This document shows, in pieces, positions 24,418 to 36,950 of a stretch of DNA of 64,000 nucleotides. Where the stretch lies: positions 73,385,561-73,449,560 of the forward strand of contig NC_088775.1 in the NCBI RefSeq assembly GCF_954871325.1, given 5' to 3'. The stretch's first letter is position 1. Each line of letters starts with the position of its first letter. A program made the position numbers and the translations under genes. The notes under the pieces were generated by a model. That model was not told the origin of the DNA. It searched no databases and was given only the letters and a program-made list of their open reading frames with translations. Source of the DNA: Gordionus sp. m RMFG-2023. Lineage: Eukaryota; Nematomorpha; Gordioida; Chordodea; Parachordodidae.

Positions 24418-24471
24418 ATTCTACGACTAAAGTTGTTGTAACATCCAAGGAAACAACTCCTTCCGGATCTG
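24418..24471 (+). CDS. Microexon A9
   Basis: 54 nt, acceptor atcattag, donor gttatt. Reads DSTTKVVVTSKETTPSGSG. Confidence 0.79.
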
Positions 24472-24793
24472 GTTATTATTTAAAAAATTAAATATATCTC
24501 TTATCATAAATCAGTCAAAAAAACTATATAAATGTAATATTCCATATGAATTTCCAAATCTAAAATAGATGTTATATTAACTAAAATATTTTTATAAATT
24601 TTTAATTCTCTTTTTGAAGAATATTAAAAAAATTAAATGAAACTTGGCCCCAAAGAAGATTTTAAATATTTTTATTTGTGGCCTAAATTTATAGATATTA
24701 ATTTTTAATATAAAAAACCTCCGTTAAACCACTAATATTTGCTAAAAGTTAATCCCTTAGTAATTTGTTTAATTTTTACTTAAAAATAAATAG

Positions 24794-24844
24794 ATAGTAC
24801 CACTGGAACTGAAACATCTGGAGAATTAACTGTTTCAGTATCTG
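24794..24844 (+). CDS. Microexon B7
   Basis: 51 nt, acceptor ataaatag (the upstream alternative acceptor is absent), donor gtttga. Reads DSTTGTETSGELTVSVSG. Confidence 0.77.
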
Positions 24845-25424
24845 GTTTGATTTAAAAAATCTATCATCATATTTAAAAAAATGTTATTCTGTAAAACATT
24901 AAGCTATTCAGCCAATATTGTTTCCTGTAACCCCATTTATCAATGCAATTAGCCGGCCGTAAAATTCGGGAATTAATTATATTTAATACAAATTGATAAT
25001 TAATTTTAGCAATGTATCTTAGATCAAAAATTTGTACCTATAATTACTAAACTTGGGTAGAAAAACTAAGCAAAAAAAGTAGTAAATTTGATATAGATGC
25101 GTTATGATGTAACACCTGATCGACTTTATAAAGTAATTTAATAAGATTAATTTTAAATTTATATCATCCTTTTTTATAAATTGTCAAGAATAACACTTCT
25201 GAATTACCAAAATTTCTGGCATAAAATTAAAATTTTCAAAAATTTCTTTGATAAAATTACAAAAATAGTGGATATATTAGAATTTTAATTAATGTTTGTA
25301 AATATTTTGCATGAATAGATGTGTATAATTTAACTTGCCTCACAACTATCTATAAGTAGCGAACTTTGATTCTAAAGCTACAATATAATATCTTTCTGGA
25401 GTAATTAAGATATTTTGTTAGCGA

Positions 25425-25525
25425 ACTCAACATTTTTGCCCGAGTTTGGTTCGGTTTTAGGTAAAAAGGGGGTTCTGTTCGGGTTCAGTTCAGGGAAATA
25501 TTTTTGAACCCGGGTTTAGCTCGGG
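25425..25525. repeat. GC-richer CCCGAACC-type inverted motif cluster
   Basis: Repeated gggttc, gttcgg and cgggttta motifs in about 100 bp of otherwise AT-rich intron, probably the end of a small DNA element. A similar Gly/Pro-codon-like cluster occurs at 37110-37440. Borders not resolved. Confidence 0.35.
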
Positions 25526-25910
25526 TTTAAGAATTTTTGAATAAAATAAATTTTTTATTTTATTTATAGGCAAAATATAGTTAAAATTAAAAAGCATAGT
25601 CATGCCTCAATTTTAATATTTTTATTTAGACGTATTTCTTTAATAACAATATCCAACATAATAATTTTTATTTGAGTTCACTTTCATTTTCCTCTAATTA
25701 ATAATCTTGAATAAATTAAAAAATTTTAAAAATGGCATAAATGAATTAAGTTGTCTAAAATTTATTATTCACTTAATTGGAAATTTGAAAATATTATAAA
25801 ATCTCAATAATATTATTAATATTTGTATTTACAATAATATAAAATATATTATTCGTATTAATAAATTGTAAAAGTATACAAATTTATGATCAATATTTTT
25901 CATTTGTTAT

Positions 25911-25956
25911 CACTAAATCTGTCGTACAGTAAAAGAGGCAACTCCTTTTAGATCTG
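25911..25956 (+). pseudogene. Relic of microexon A10
   Basis: Matches the 3' two thirds of a type-A exon (through gatctg and the donor gttatt), but the acceptor and first codons are deleted (cactaaatctgtcgt), so it can no longer be spliced in. Confidence 0.7.
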
Positions 25957-26306
25957 GTTATTATTCTTAAATTCATTCATATTTATTATTTAAAGTTTAG
26001 TAAGGAATTTTAATTTATATAAGAAGAAACACTATATAAATGTATTAATCAATATGAAATCTCTGTTTTAAAATGGAAATTTTTTGCATTAACTGAATTT
26101 CTTTTATAAATTTTAAATCCTCGTGCTGAAAATCGCTAGAAAAATGAAAAAAAACTGGAGAGAGAATTGAATAAATATAATATTTATAATTTGTGACGGT
26201 TTCAATTTGTAGTATTATTTTTAGCTATAAATCTATTCTACAAATAGTTAATTAAAAATATACATAAATAAATGATATTTAATTTGTTTAAATTTTGCTC
26301 AAATAG

Positions 26307-26360
26307 GAATTGATAGTACCATCGAAGTCGAATCATCTGGAGCAACTGTTTCCGTATCTG
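26307..26360 (+). CDS. Microexon B8 (upstream acceptor only)
   Basis: 54 nt reading GIDSTIEVESSGATVSVSG, donor gtttaa. Here the downstream AG of the usual pair is mutated (gaattg), so the upstream acceptor must be used, fixing the GI dipeptide. Confidence 0.75.
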
Positions 26361-26624
26361 GTTTAATTTTTAAATTAATAATCATATTTAAAAAAAAGGT
26401 TATTATTCATATTTTTTTAAACCATTTGACTTTTCGGCCTATATTATTTCCTAAAACATCATCTTAACTCAATGCAATTACCTAGTAAAATTATGATATT
26501 CTTATTGTCGTTTATACTCAGCCGATCATTAATTAAATATTTAATAAATATAATTTCTTTATTTTATTTATGATATTTTATTTAATTTTTATTTAATACA
26601 ATAAAGCTATATTATATTCCTTTC

Positions 26625-29346
26625 CAGTGGCCCCTACACTTTCTGAGCGAACAAAGCAGAATATCCCCCTGAAAAGTACCCCCCACCCCCTCAAAAAAAT
26701 GTTAATTATTTTATGACACCCATAAATTTCAAAAATAATTTTTATTGCATTAATTTTTAATATATAATATAAATAAAATGCAAAAAATATATACTTTAAA
26801 AATATTATTTTTAAATTAATAATTTAGATAAATTAGGGGAAGAGAAAGTGAAAGAATTTATAATTTCATCAATATTTAATTGTTTAAATAAATTTTTTTC
26901 CATTGATAAAATGGTTAAATTATTGAGAAATGGATCTTTCATGGTGCTACGAAGTCTTGTTTTAATTAATTTAATTTTACTCATGATTCTTTCGGCAGTA
27001 CATGAGGTTTTAGGAATGATTAATAAATATTTATATAAAATTGTTAAATTAGGGAAAGCAGAAAAATTTATAAGTAGACGATAAGGAAAAATAAATGAAT
27101 AGTTTTTCCAATCTGAATCATAAGTCCCTGAATTATCATCATCATCAGAAGAAGTTAAATAATATATTGGTAAAAATATTTTAATTAAATAAATTTTCTC
27201 AGAATCTGACAAATCTTTAGATTCTTGAACCTCTAGGTCATGAGTAATAATTACATCCCGCATTTTGGTCATCTTATAAATATTTCTAAACTTCAACATT
27301 TCTTAGAAAATTTGACTTGAATTTAAATGGTAAAATTCACAGATATCCTCGATCTTTAATAATTTTCCGTCATTCCCTTTGGTGTAAAAAATGATGTTTG
27401 ATTTTCATCGATTCATCATTAAATTTTTCACTAAACTGCATAATAATCAAATCAAGTGCAGCATAAAACACACCTATTTTAAAGCTAAAAAAAATTATTA
27501 TATTTAATGATAAAAGTATATATATACCTCTCCTTTTTGGATTGTAATGTTTGAAGTCTAGAACTTTTAAAATCAAAAGGTAGATTTCTCTCCTTCATAA
27601 AATCTTGTGCCTTTGAAAAAACATCCAAAAATTCAATGTTATTATCTTTTAAGATTAAAAAATAATTAAGACAATAATTTATATTATACTTCTCAAGATA
27701 ATAAAGCAATCTTTTGCCAATTGAATTTGATTTATTGCAAATCCTATATCCTTAAAAATGGTTTGCAATTTTGTACAAGCCAAACTTGTTATCAACAATA
27801 TTTTATCCAAAGCACAAAGTGATAAGATAAAATCAAATTTTTCTATTCTAAAGACTATAGCACTAGCCATACTGGAAGTGGCAGATCTTCAGAATCTTTT
27901 AAATTTGTTAAAGCTGCCCTCAAGGCATCATAAAGTAGAAAAAAATTTACTATAGCTTTATAAGAATAAGACGATAGCCAGCTTCTTTCTAAACAAATAA
28001 GATATTACCGAGTGGTATTCTTGATGCGTTGAAATTGTTGCGATTTTGTTAGTGCATTACTCTGATATGATTTGAGCACCTCATATCTTTTAACACCATT
28101 AAAATATATATAATCTCGTCTAATATTCCTAAAACATTTCGTAATTCATTTATTGATTGACATAATTGAACAATGATTAAATTTAATTGATGACAATAGC
28201 ACCAAATAAAAGCTGCCTTAGCGCCTCTGCTCTAATCAAAGCCTGCACTCCATTGATTCTTCCACTCATGTTTGAGACGCCATCATAGCTTTGCCCAACT
28301 AGGACTTCAAGAGATAAATTCATGGAGCCAAGTTTGGATATTATATTCTTTTTAATATAGAGACCATTTGTATTTCCCATACAATGTATGACTTATCAGT
28401 TTTTCAGTGAGCTTAGGCGTCTCACTATTTTCATATATTACTATCAATGCTATTGCTTCTGATTTCGAAACATCATATGTGCCATCAACTATGATTGAAA
28501 AGCATCTGTTAAATTCAATTTCATTTTTTTATAACCATATTCATGGTTTGAATGAGAATATTTATGTTATTATATGATAATAGATTTGAATATAATTTCG
28601 TTTTTAATCCCTTATTTTTTTTCTCCCAGTACAGGTTCAGAATCTGCAATGAGTTTAATAAGGCCCATCATATTGCCTTCTTGTTGTCTGTTTCCCCAGA
28701 AGGCTTGGTTACGAGATATTAAATAACCTAGACATATTATTATTATTCTTATGATAAAACGGTTATTATCCACACATTCTTTATGGGGTATTATAAATTG
28801 TAATATGGAATTTTTATTGTGTGAAAGCCTTCCATAATCGGCCATCATATGGGCCTGTGAAGATTCATGCACAATAATATCAAGATTAAATTTCATGATC
28901 ATTAAAAGAGTCAGATATTTTCTTCTAACACATTTTATTTTTTTTGGTAATATTTTTGGGCATATTTTGAAATTGGATAAATAATTTATGACAAGAAATC
29001 TTGGATAACAACCTAATTTATTAAACATCCACCAAAATTTCCAGAAATACATATTAAATTAAATAATAAGTGGGAGAGGTAGGGGTCTTATTATTACATA
29101 CATCAACCAGAAATCAATTGGATATGAATAGATGTAGCAAAACAAAGAATTAAATTTAAAAAAAAAAAAAAATTTAAATAAAAAATTTAAAGTGAAATAT
29201 TTTTGAAAAAAAGTACCCCCACTCAAAATTTTAAAATAAAAAATTTTAAAATAAAAAATTTAAAAAAATAGAAAAAAAGTACCCCTACTCAAATTTTTAG
29301 AAGCAGTTGCTTTGGACCCCCCCCCCTTCCGTTGTAGGGGCTACTG
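26625..29346 (-). mobile_element. hAT transposon, ZMYM1-like, full length but degenerate
   Basis: A 2722-bp element with 14-bp terminal inverted repeats, CAGTGGCCCCTACA at 26625-26638 and TGTAGGGGCTACTG at 29333-29346 (one mismatch). It is flanked by a perfect 8-bp target duplication TTCCTTTC (26617-26624, 29347-29354). Minus-strand frames, read from high to low coordinates, follow the order of ZMYM1-like hAT transposases: 28612-29052 (IIVHESSQAHM, FWGNRQQEGNM, LIADSEPVL), 28183-28380 (GQSYDGVSNMSGRINGVQAL), small pieces at 27370-27870, and 26811-27299 with the C-terminal dimerisation region (SCTAERIMSKIKLIKTRLRS, then LTILSMEK). Several frame changes separate them, so no intact transposase remains. 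The perfect target repeats suggest a fairly recent insertion. Confidence 0.92.
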
Positions 29347-30035
29347 TTCCTTTCTATATAAAGTTTATTAAATTATTTTAAATAAGAAATTATAACAAAT
29401 ATAATATAAGCGATATTAAGAATTTTATAATATAACATAATATGAATTATAAAAGTATGGATTAAATAAGTTTAAAATGTTTTAGATAGATTATATATTT
29501 GAATACTACGACATCATTGTTTCTTATAGTCAACTACTTGTTCTGTTGGATTATCACGTTTGAATTGTTATCGCAAGTTGACATTATTTAATAGATCTTG
29601 ATTTACGATTTGATCCCAATATTAAATTTCATAATAAATTAAAAGTAAGAATTAAATAAGTTAATTAATATAAAATGTTTTAAATAAATTCTATATTTGA
29701 ATACTGCAGCACATAAAGTTACTAATTTTAGCAATGTATCTTATACATGTACACTTGATAACTCTAATATTCTGGAGAATCGTAGCTACCCATATTAAGC
29801 TTGGATGGGGTATAAGAATAGGTTGTTGATTTTTTAAAAACATTTAAAAAAAAATTAGATAAATTTGCAATATAGTTTGACAAAATTTAATTGATATGAT
29901 TGTAAAGTTATGATATATAATTATGAAATTATTTTGTTATGTGAGAGTAATATAAAATTCATTATTAATCTAATCAGTAGTAAATAAATATATTTTCAAA
30001 ATTGTCATCATATTTTATTTTTTTGTTTATCCTAG

Positions 30036-30086
30036 ATTTTACCACTAAACTTGTCGTAACAGCTAAAGAAACTCCTTTCGGATCTA
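30036..30086 (+). CDS. Microexon A11
   Basis: 51 nt, acceptor tcctag, donor gttatt. Reads DFTTKLVVTAKETPFGS; the last base is A instead of G and one Thr codon is missing. Possibly still functional. Confidence 0.62.
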
Positions 30087-30420
30087 GTTATTATTTTAAA
30101 AATTAAATATACTCATATTTCTTACTAAATTTCTATAAATTTTAATATCAATCAGATAAAAATCTATATATAAAGAATTATTCAATAATCCCAACTGTAA
30201 AATTAATATTGTATGAACTGAATTTCTTTTAGAAATTTTGAGTCTCCTCTTCGGAAATCAAAAAAATAAAACTGGGAACCTAAGAAGATTTTATAAATAT
30301 AATTTTTTTATTTGTGTAAGCTTCCATTTATTCAGGTTATTTATAATATAAAAACCACTTTTATACAATTAATAGTTAATATTTAAATTACATTTGCTAA
30401 TAAATGATAGTAAATCCTTT

Positions 30421-30446
30421 AGTTTAAATATGCCATATCTGGTTTG
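30421..30446 (+). pseudogene. Relic of microexon B9
   Basis: Only the end of a type-B exon (ccatatctg plus gtttga) remains after tttagtttaaatatg; the Ser/Thr core is deleted. Confidence 0.65.
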
Positions 30447-31082
30447 ATATCTGATTTTATGATCATATTTATAAAAAGAGTTTTTCTATATATTTTTAAT
30501 TGCTTCCTGCTTCCTAAACCAATGTTAGATAACTATGGCTCGAATTTGTGAATTAATATCATTTAACGCAAACTGGTTACTAATTTTAGCAATGTATCTC
30601 TAATATTTACATTTGATAACATTAATTTCTAGAGGTGTATCTAATTTTATGAGCATGGCTGAGATGTAAAATGAGTTGATCTTTTAAAAACTGGAAAAAA
30701 AAAATTGTGAAAATTTGCAGTGAATGCGATATTATTTAACAGCTGATTGACTTTGTAAAATCATTTTATGGATTTAATTCCTTTTTTTTATTAATAATTT
30801 TTATATTGTAACGCCTTTTTTTGAATAATTATCAAAAATAATATTTTCAATTACCAACATATCTTGTATCGCATCCTAAAATTGTTTCTAGAAATATGGT
30901 TGATAAATATACTCATGACAAAAACGGTTGATATTTAAATTTAAAAATTTGAAAAAATATTTCTCTAATATTATACAAATAGATGCAGATTATTAGACTT
31001 ATACAAACTATCTTACACTTTATTCTTTTATGTAGGGCACTTTATCTTAATAAGATTTAGGAGATTTTTGGTGTAATTAATA

Positions 31083-31107
31083 AAACAACTTCTTTCTTAT
31101 CTGATTA
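31083..31107 (+). pseudogene. Relic of microexon A12
   Basis: The end of a type-A exon (aaacaacttctttc, tatctg) followed by gattatt: the GT donor is lost and the 5' two thirds are missing. Confidence 0.65.
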
Positions 31108-31465
31108 TTATTTTAAAAATCAAATATAATCCCAAATTTCCTATTACCACTAATAAATAAACTTTAATATAAATCAAAAGAAAAACTATATTAATATTAT
31201 TCAATATAAAATCTCAATTGTAAAATGTAAATTTGTTGTATTAACTAAATTTTCTTACAAATTTTATCTCCCCTCCTTAAAACACATTACAAAAAATCAA
31301 ATAACTGCGAACCGACGAAGATTGAATAAAAAAAATATTTATTTGTGAAGGTCTCAATTAGTAGTTAGAACTATCCTCTTTTACATCTTTATTCAAAAAA
31401 TTATTTGCTAACAACCATATTAGACTTTTAGTAAATTATATACTTTTAACTTAAATATGGTATAA

Positions 31466-31516
31466 ATAATACCATTGAGGATAAATTATCTGGAGAGTCA
31501 ACTGTTTCCGTATCTG
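31466..31516 (+). pseudogene. Relic of microexon B10
   Basis: A complete open type-B body (NNTIEDKLSGESTVSVSG) with donor gtttga, but both acceptor AGs have mutated (ttaaatatggtataaat). Probably skipped, unless a distant AG is used. Confidence 0.65.
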
Positions 31517-31905
31517 GTTTGATTTTTAAATTTTTCATTATGTTTAAAAAATTATTTTATATTTTTTAATTGTTTGCTGTAACTGCATGTTGACTCAATG
31601 CACTTAGCTAACAGCCGAATTTGAAATTAATCTTATTTATCGCAAATTGGTTATTAATTTTAGTATTGTATCGAGATGTACATTTGATAACATTATTCCC
31701 CACTATAAGAAAATATGTATTTTTCATCAAGTATTATTTAATGCTAACAAATCTGTGTTTCTATATTGTAAATTATGAGGAAATATCAATCTCAAGATTA
31801 AAGTATGTTAGAAAAATTAAGAACTTTGTCTTATCAACTTTCGTTTAATGATCAATATTTAATTTCTTAATTATAAATATAGTTTACATTTTTATAATAT
31901 AAAAG

Positions 31906-31947
31906 GTTGGACAGAGCAATCTACAAAATTTACTACAACTTCTACAA
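31906..31947 (+). CDS. Microexon G2, leading into module 3
   Basis: 42 nt, acceptor ataaaag, donor gtatat. Reads GWTEQSTKFTTTST; duplicate of G1. Confidence 0.75.
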
Positions 31948-32306
31948 GTATATAGGATTATGAGATATTATGTTATGATAGATAGAAAAATATTTTTTTG
32001 CCACTATAAGATAATAATAGATATTTTATTAATATCTTGATGCAATGAATTCTAACATTAGTTTATTTTTTTAATAATAGACTAACTAAAAAATAAATAT
32101 ACTATCTAGCGACTATATTCTTTTTAATAGTCTAACTTGAGTAATTTTTTAATATTATTTTGTTTGTATAGGGCTTTATACATTTGTTACTAAATTGTAA
32201 ATAGATTTTCCTCCTATAATAGTATTCTTTATATAAATATGATTTTAAAAATTTTATATTATTCTAAATTTTGTTTGATATAATTAATATTATAAAGTTC
32301 TCAAAG

Positions 32307-32385
32307 ATATGTGCGACATAGTGAAGGAAAGTGGCAATTATAACATACATCAATTCTTTAATGAGCCCAAAATTCCTGATTCATT
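32307..32385 (+). CDS. Exon D3 of module 3
   Basis: 79 nt, phase 1 to 2, acceptor tctcaaag, donor gtaata. Reads NMCDIVKESGNYNIHQFFNE and then PKIPDS; near-identical to D2. The following intron holds the 5.4-kb foldback element. Confidence 0.8.
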
Positions 32386-33584
32386 GTAATATATTTATAT
32401 TAATACAATCATTATTAAATTATTTTCCAAATTTTAAATGTCCCAAATGGGTTCACGTTTAATAGTAAATGAAACCACACCCAAATTGAGTACCTTTATC
32501 TTAATAATCTCAATACAAATGATATATTAAAAACTTTCCAGTTTTACATTTTAAGTCTGAATAATATTTTCTTTCATTATTGTAAAATTAAATCTCAATT
32601 TTTTGTTTAATGGTATGATGATTAAATTCAAAATTCAAAAAATATTACATTTTCGTTTAATATATAATCAAACTATATATGTTATATTTATTCCTAATTA
32701 AGCTAAAAACATAATTTAAATTCTATTAAATAGTTCTAGAATAGCGCTTTAATATGGTATAAAATTTGTTTTATAAAAATAAGTCTATTATCAAATTCTG
32801 GAAATAGAAAACCGGAAATGGCTATTATTTTAAATATTTTTGATGGCATTATATTTCCTAATATTTGTAGAAAATCCTAGATTAGGACAAGTACGGGGCC
32901 GAGAGTTATTACATTTTAAATATAAGTAGTATGGTTTAAATCCTATATTCTACCAAATATATAGTAATTTATTTTTAAAAAAGTGGACAATATATGTGTG
33001 TAACACTATTAAAACTAAAATCTTAAAAAATCAGATTATTTACCAAATTGTATTGTATTATTTTAAATATAACGCAAAACCCCTTAAATTGGAAGCAATT
33101 AATAAATAATAAGATTTTGTAAAAAGTAATAAAGTAACAATTATGATAATAAAAAGTGAGCTCAATAATCTCTTCACCACTCATAAAGATCCCATAAAAA
33201 CAAAAAAAAACTTTACAACCCTCTACAACCATTATAATAATTTCCAGATCAAGGCAAAATGACATTTTTTCCACTGCACTTGGCAAAATTCCTTGCGAAA
33301 TTTTATGGTAAATTACTAAGAGGTTAGCGGCTTGAACAAGCCTGCAACGGCCTTGTGAAAATCATACACTAACTCCTATGAATTCATATAATTATGCGAG
33401 AATTAATATCCCCGGAATTAATTATATATTTGTCCGCAACGTTGAACATTTTAGAATGGAAACCAATCTCGAAATCAGTTATTTAACGGTCGAACGAATT
33501 CCCGTGACACAAAAATATCATGCATTTATTCCAATGTATGGAAAAATTAGGTTACATGTCAATACCGCGAAAATTTTAGCGTGA

Positions 33585-33975
33585 AATGTATTATCGCGAA
33601 TGTCGATTACCACGAAAAGATATTATAGCGAATGCATTACAGCGAATGCATTATCGCGAATATAATATAGCAAATGCATTACCGCGAATGCATAGCGAAT
33701 ATAATACAGCGAAAATATTATAGCGAATGTATTAGCGCGAATGTAATACCGCGAAAATGTAATCGCGAATGTATTATAGCGAATACATTACAGCGAATGA
33801 ATTATCGCGAATGCATTATCGCGAATATATTACTGCGAATGCATTATAGCGAATGTATTATAGCGAATAAATTATCGCGAATACATTATAGCGAATGTAT
33901 TATAGCGAATACATTATAGCGAATGCATTATAGCGAATGCATTATAGCGAATGCATTATCATATCGCGAATGGAG
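33585..33975. repeat. GCGAATGCATTA tandem array, forward, left arm of the foldback element
   Basis: About 27 degenerate units of 14-15 bp (gcgaatgcattata, gcgaatgcattaca). The + strand open frame within it only translates the repeat (SECIIAN, RECIIAN) and is not a gene. The unit contains the palindrome ATGCAT and frequent CGCG. Confidence 0.85.
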
Positions 33976-33976
33976 T

Positions 33977-34395
33977 TTCATGAAAGTTACAATTTTATAT
34001 TTATCGACTTTTCGACTGACTTAGTTGAATCTGAAAATTAAGTTAAAATGGGGATTGGCTCTAAAAACATTTTTTATTGAAATTAAAGCTAAAACTCTTC
34101 TTTTTTGACTCAAAATATATAAAAAAGATTCTAAGTAATAAAATAGATTTCTCTTTTTCATCTAATCATTTTAAATATTAAACATAAAAGTTGCAATTTT
34201 ATATTTATCGACTTTTCGACTGACTTAGCTGAATCTGAAAATTAAGTTAAAATGTGGATTGGCTCTAAAAACATTTTTTTATTGAAATTAAGGCTAAGGC
34301 TTTTCTTTTTTTTGACTCAAAATATATAAAAAAGATTCTAAGTAATAAAATAGATTTCTCTTTTTCATCTAATTATTTTAAATATTAAACGTCAA
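33977..34395. repeat. Two-copy direct repeat, period about 209 bp
   Basis: The block beginning aagttacaattttatatt (33979) recurs from about 34187 with few differences, ending before taaacgtcaag. Internal to the foldback element and AT-rich; no coding sense. Confidence 0.8.
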
Positions 34396-36629
34396 GTTTT
34401 TTCTTTTTAATTTATTGAATAGGGGAGAACGGGGTTATGGCGAACCCTAAAGGCAAACCTTAAGAAAATTATAAGTACTTTTATTAATTTAAATATATAA
34501 TTTTACAATAATGTATTCAATTATAATAAAAAAATAAAATAGCAAATATATATTTTTATATTTTTTAGTAAAAATATTAAACTCTATAAGCAGCTAGCAG
34601 ATTGTAATTGTATTCTAATATTATTATTATTAGATTTTTGGTTAGAAAAATTTATTTTTGTGGCAATATAGTGAATTGATCTTTAATAATATATGAAGAG
34701 TTTTATAAATAAAATTAAATTCTGTATATAAATTGAAACGCGAAAGTGAGATTTAAAAAATTACTAATCAAAAATATTAAGGGTTGTAAACATTAATAAA
34801 TTTTAATATAACGAGTTAGATTTCAGGCACTAGTCTTGATCCCAAGTTCAGTTAGGGTTCCAGAATTTAAAAAAAATTAAATTATTATTTTTAAGTAATA
34901 AAATATAACAAAATATGAGTTAATAAACAAGTCATGTAATCTATTTATTTATTTCGTAGTATCATCAATTAACTTATATAAATCTTTAAAAAAATTGAAA
35001 AAAAATTATTGCACCTTTCATCTTTTTAAAGTAAGGTGCCATAAGTAAATTATAGTTTGGTAATAACTTTATTTTATCCAATTCCAAAAATGTCTAAAGA
35101 TTTTAATAGAAAAATATTATTTCAGCCGCTGGGTTATTTTTGAAAGGATAGCTTTATCAACGCCAAAAAAATTATACTTTTATTAATATTTAGCTATTTT
35201 TTACAGTACAGACAAAATTGAATTTAACATATTTCAATGTCAAAATTAGTAATAAAATAAATAATATAAATGTCGTAAATTAATATACCTGTGTTCTTCG
35301 GTCTGCATTTTTTTAGCTCTGATTATTTAAAGCCCTGCCCTAAATTTTCAAATTTCGTTATTTTGAATATTTTCTCTGTATTTTAGAAATTGTTTTATAC
35401 GGAATCTTAAGATAAGTAAATAATATTAAAGCATAATTAAAATGTTTCACTATAATATTTAACGGCATAAAAATATGGATTTGTGGCCTTCTGTCTCTCT
35501 TAAAGTTGAATTTGTTTTAAACCGTATCATGAATAATAAACCAATTTGCACAGTGAGATTTAGAAATAATTAAATAGACAGAATATGAAATTAAAAAATA
35601 TTCTTTTCCCATTTCAGAAAGTCTCATAATCATTATGTTTAAAAATATTTATTGTAGGCATTCCCTTTCAGGCAGAATAATATGATTTGAAAATAACTTA
35701 CAAAATATTAAATTTGAACTAAATTCACATATCATCTCTATTGAAACCACCAAAATATATAATTAAATATATTTTTTATCATTTTAAGATTTATATTTGA
35801 AACAGGAGTTGGCATTTATAATTTTTAAATTTAAAAAAGATAAGATTTTATGTTTTAAAGCTATAAAATTAATAATTTTGACCATTACAAAAGATTTAAT
35901 AAGATAGAGGTCTCAATCCAATGTTCCCCTTCATCTAATCTTATTTAAAAATTTTAAAAATTATCAACATATTTTTTTAGCGTTGGAAAGGGTTAATCAT
36001 ATCAGTAACTAGGGGCTAGTAGAATTAGGTCGAATTAATTATATTATGCTTAAAAATATGATATAATAAGTATTCATTGGCTATTATAGCTTTAAATTCT
36101 ATTTTTTTCCCTTTAACTTTCACCTTTTCTGGTGGTTGATAATCAAAAGAATTAGAAAAAAAATTCATTAAAACTTAAACATTTTTTAAAATAAAATATC
36201 ACATTTTGAAATTTTTTATGAATTATTTATATACAAATGGTGTATTATTGATAATAACAATTATCCTGGAGACTTAATAAACCAATATAATCTACAAGCC
36301 TGGGGTTTGGGGCTTGTTGGGGCAAAAATTAACTTTTACTAGAATCAATCTTAAAATATAAAAATATTTATTAATAGGGTATTTTGTAAAAAACGACTTA
36401 ATCTAATCGTTAAAAAAATTGAATATACCAAATTCCACATATTTTTTAATAAAATACGAATTTCATAAATAACAAGTGACGTGTTTTAGAGGTAAATAAT
36501 TTTAAAACGCTACTTTAAATAAATATAGAAAATTAAGCTGGTTCTCTGGTTTTTTGGAACTTAATAAATGGGTTAAATATAATTTTGTCAAATATAAATC
36601 ACTATTGCATTGTGATAATGTTAGTTGTA
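34396..36629. other. Core of the foldback element, no gene seen
   Basis: AT-rich with no long open frame on either strand. At 34422 ggggagaacggggttatggc resembles the ends of the MITE at 53887, so another small insertion may be nested here; its right end was not found. Confidence 0.4.
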
Positions 36630-36950
36630 ATGCATTCGCGATATTGCATTCGCTATGATGCATTCGCGATAATGCATTCGCTGTAATGTATTCGCTCTAA
36701 TACATTCGCTATGATACATTCGCGATAATACATTTGCTGAAATGCATTCGCTATAATGTTTTCGCTGTAATGCATTCGCTATAATGCATTCGCGCTAAAT
36801 ATTCGCTATAATATTTTCGCGGTAATGCATTCGCTATATTTCGCGGTAATGCATTCGCTATAATATTTTCGCGGTAATGCATTCGCGCTAATATATTCGC
36901 TATGATACATTCGCTATAATGCATTCGCGATAATACATTTCGCGGTATTG
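36630..36950. repeat. GCGAATGCATTA tandem array, inverted, right arm of the foldback element
   Basis: Units such as tgcattcgctataa and tgcattcgcgataa, the reverse complement of the array at 33585-33975, in the mirrored position of the element. Confidence 0.85.

Noticed and set aside
26848-27084. + strand open frame of 78 codons
   Set aside because: Shadow of the hAT transposase C-terminus, which is on the minus strand and matches the family.
33674-33919. Open frame of 81 codons on the + strand
   Set aside because: It is only the translation of the GCGAATGCATTA tandem array; the peptide repeats with the DNA period and has no independent coding signal.
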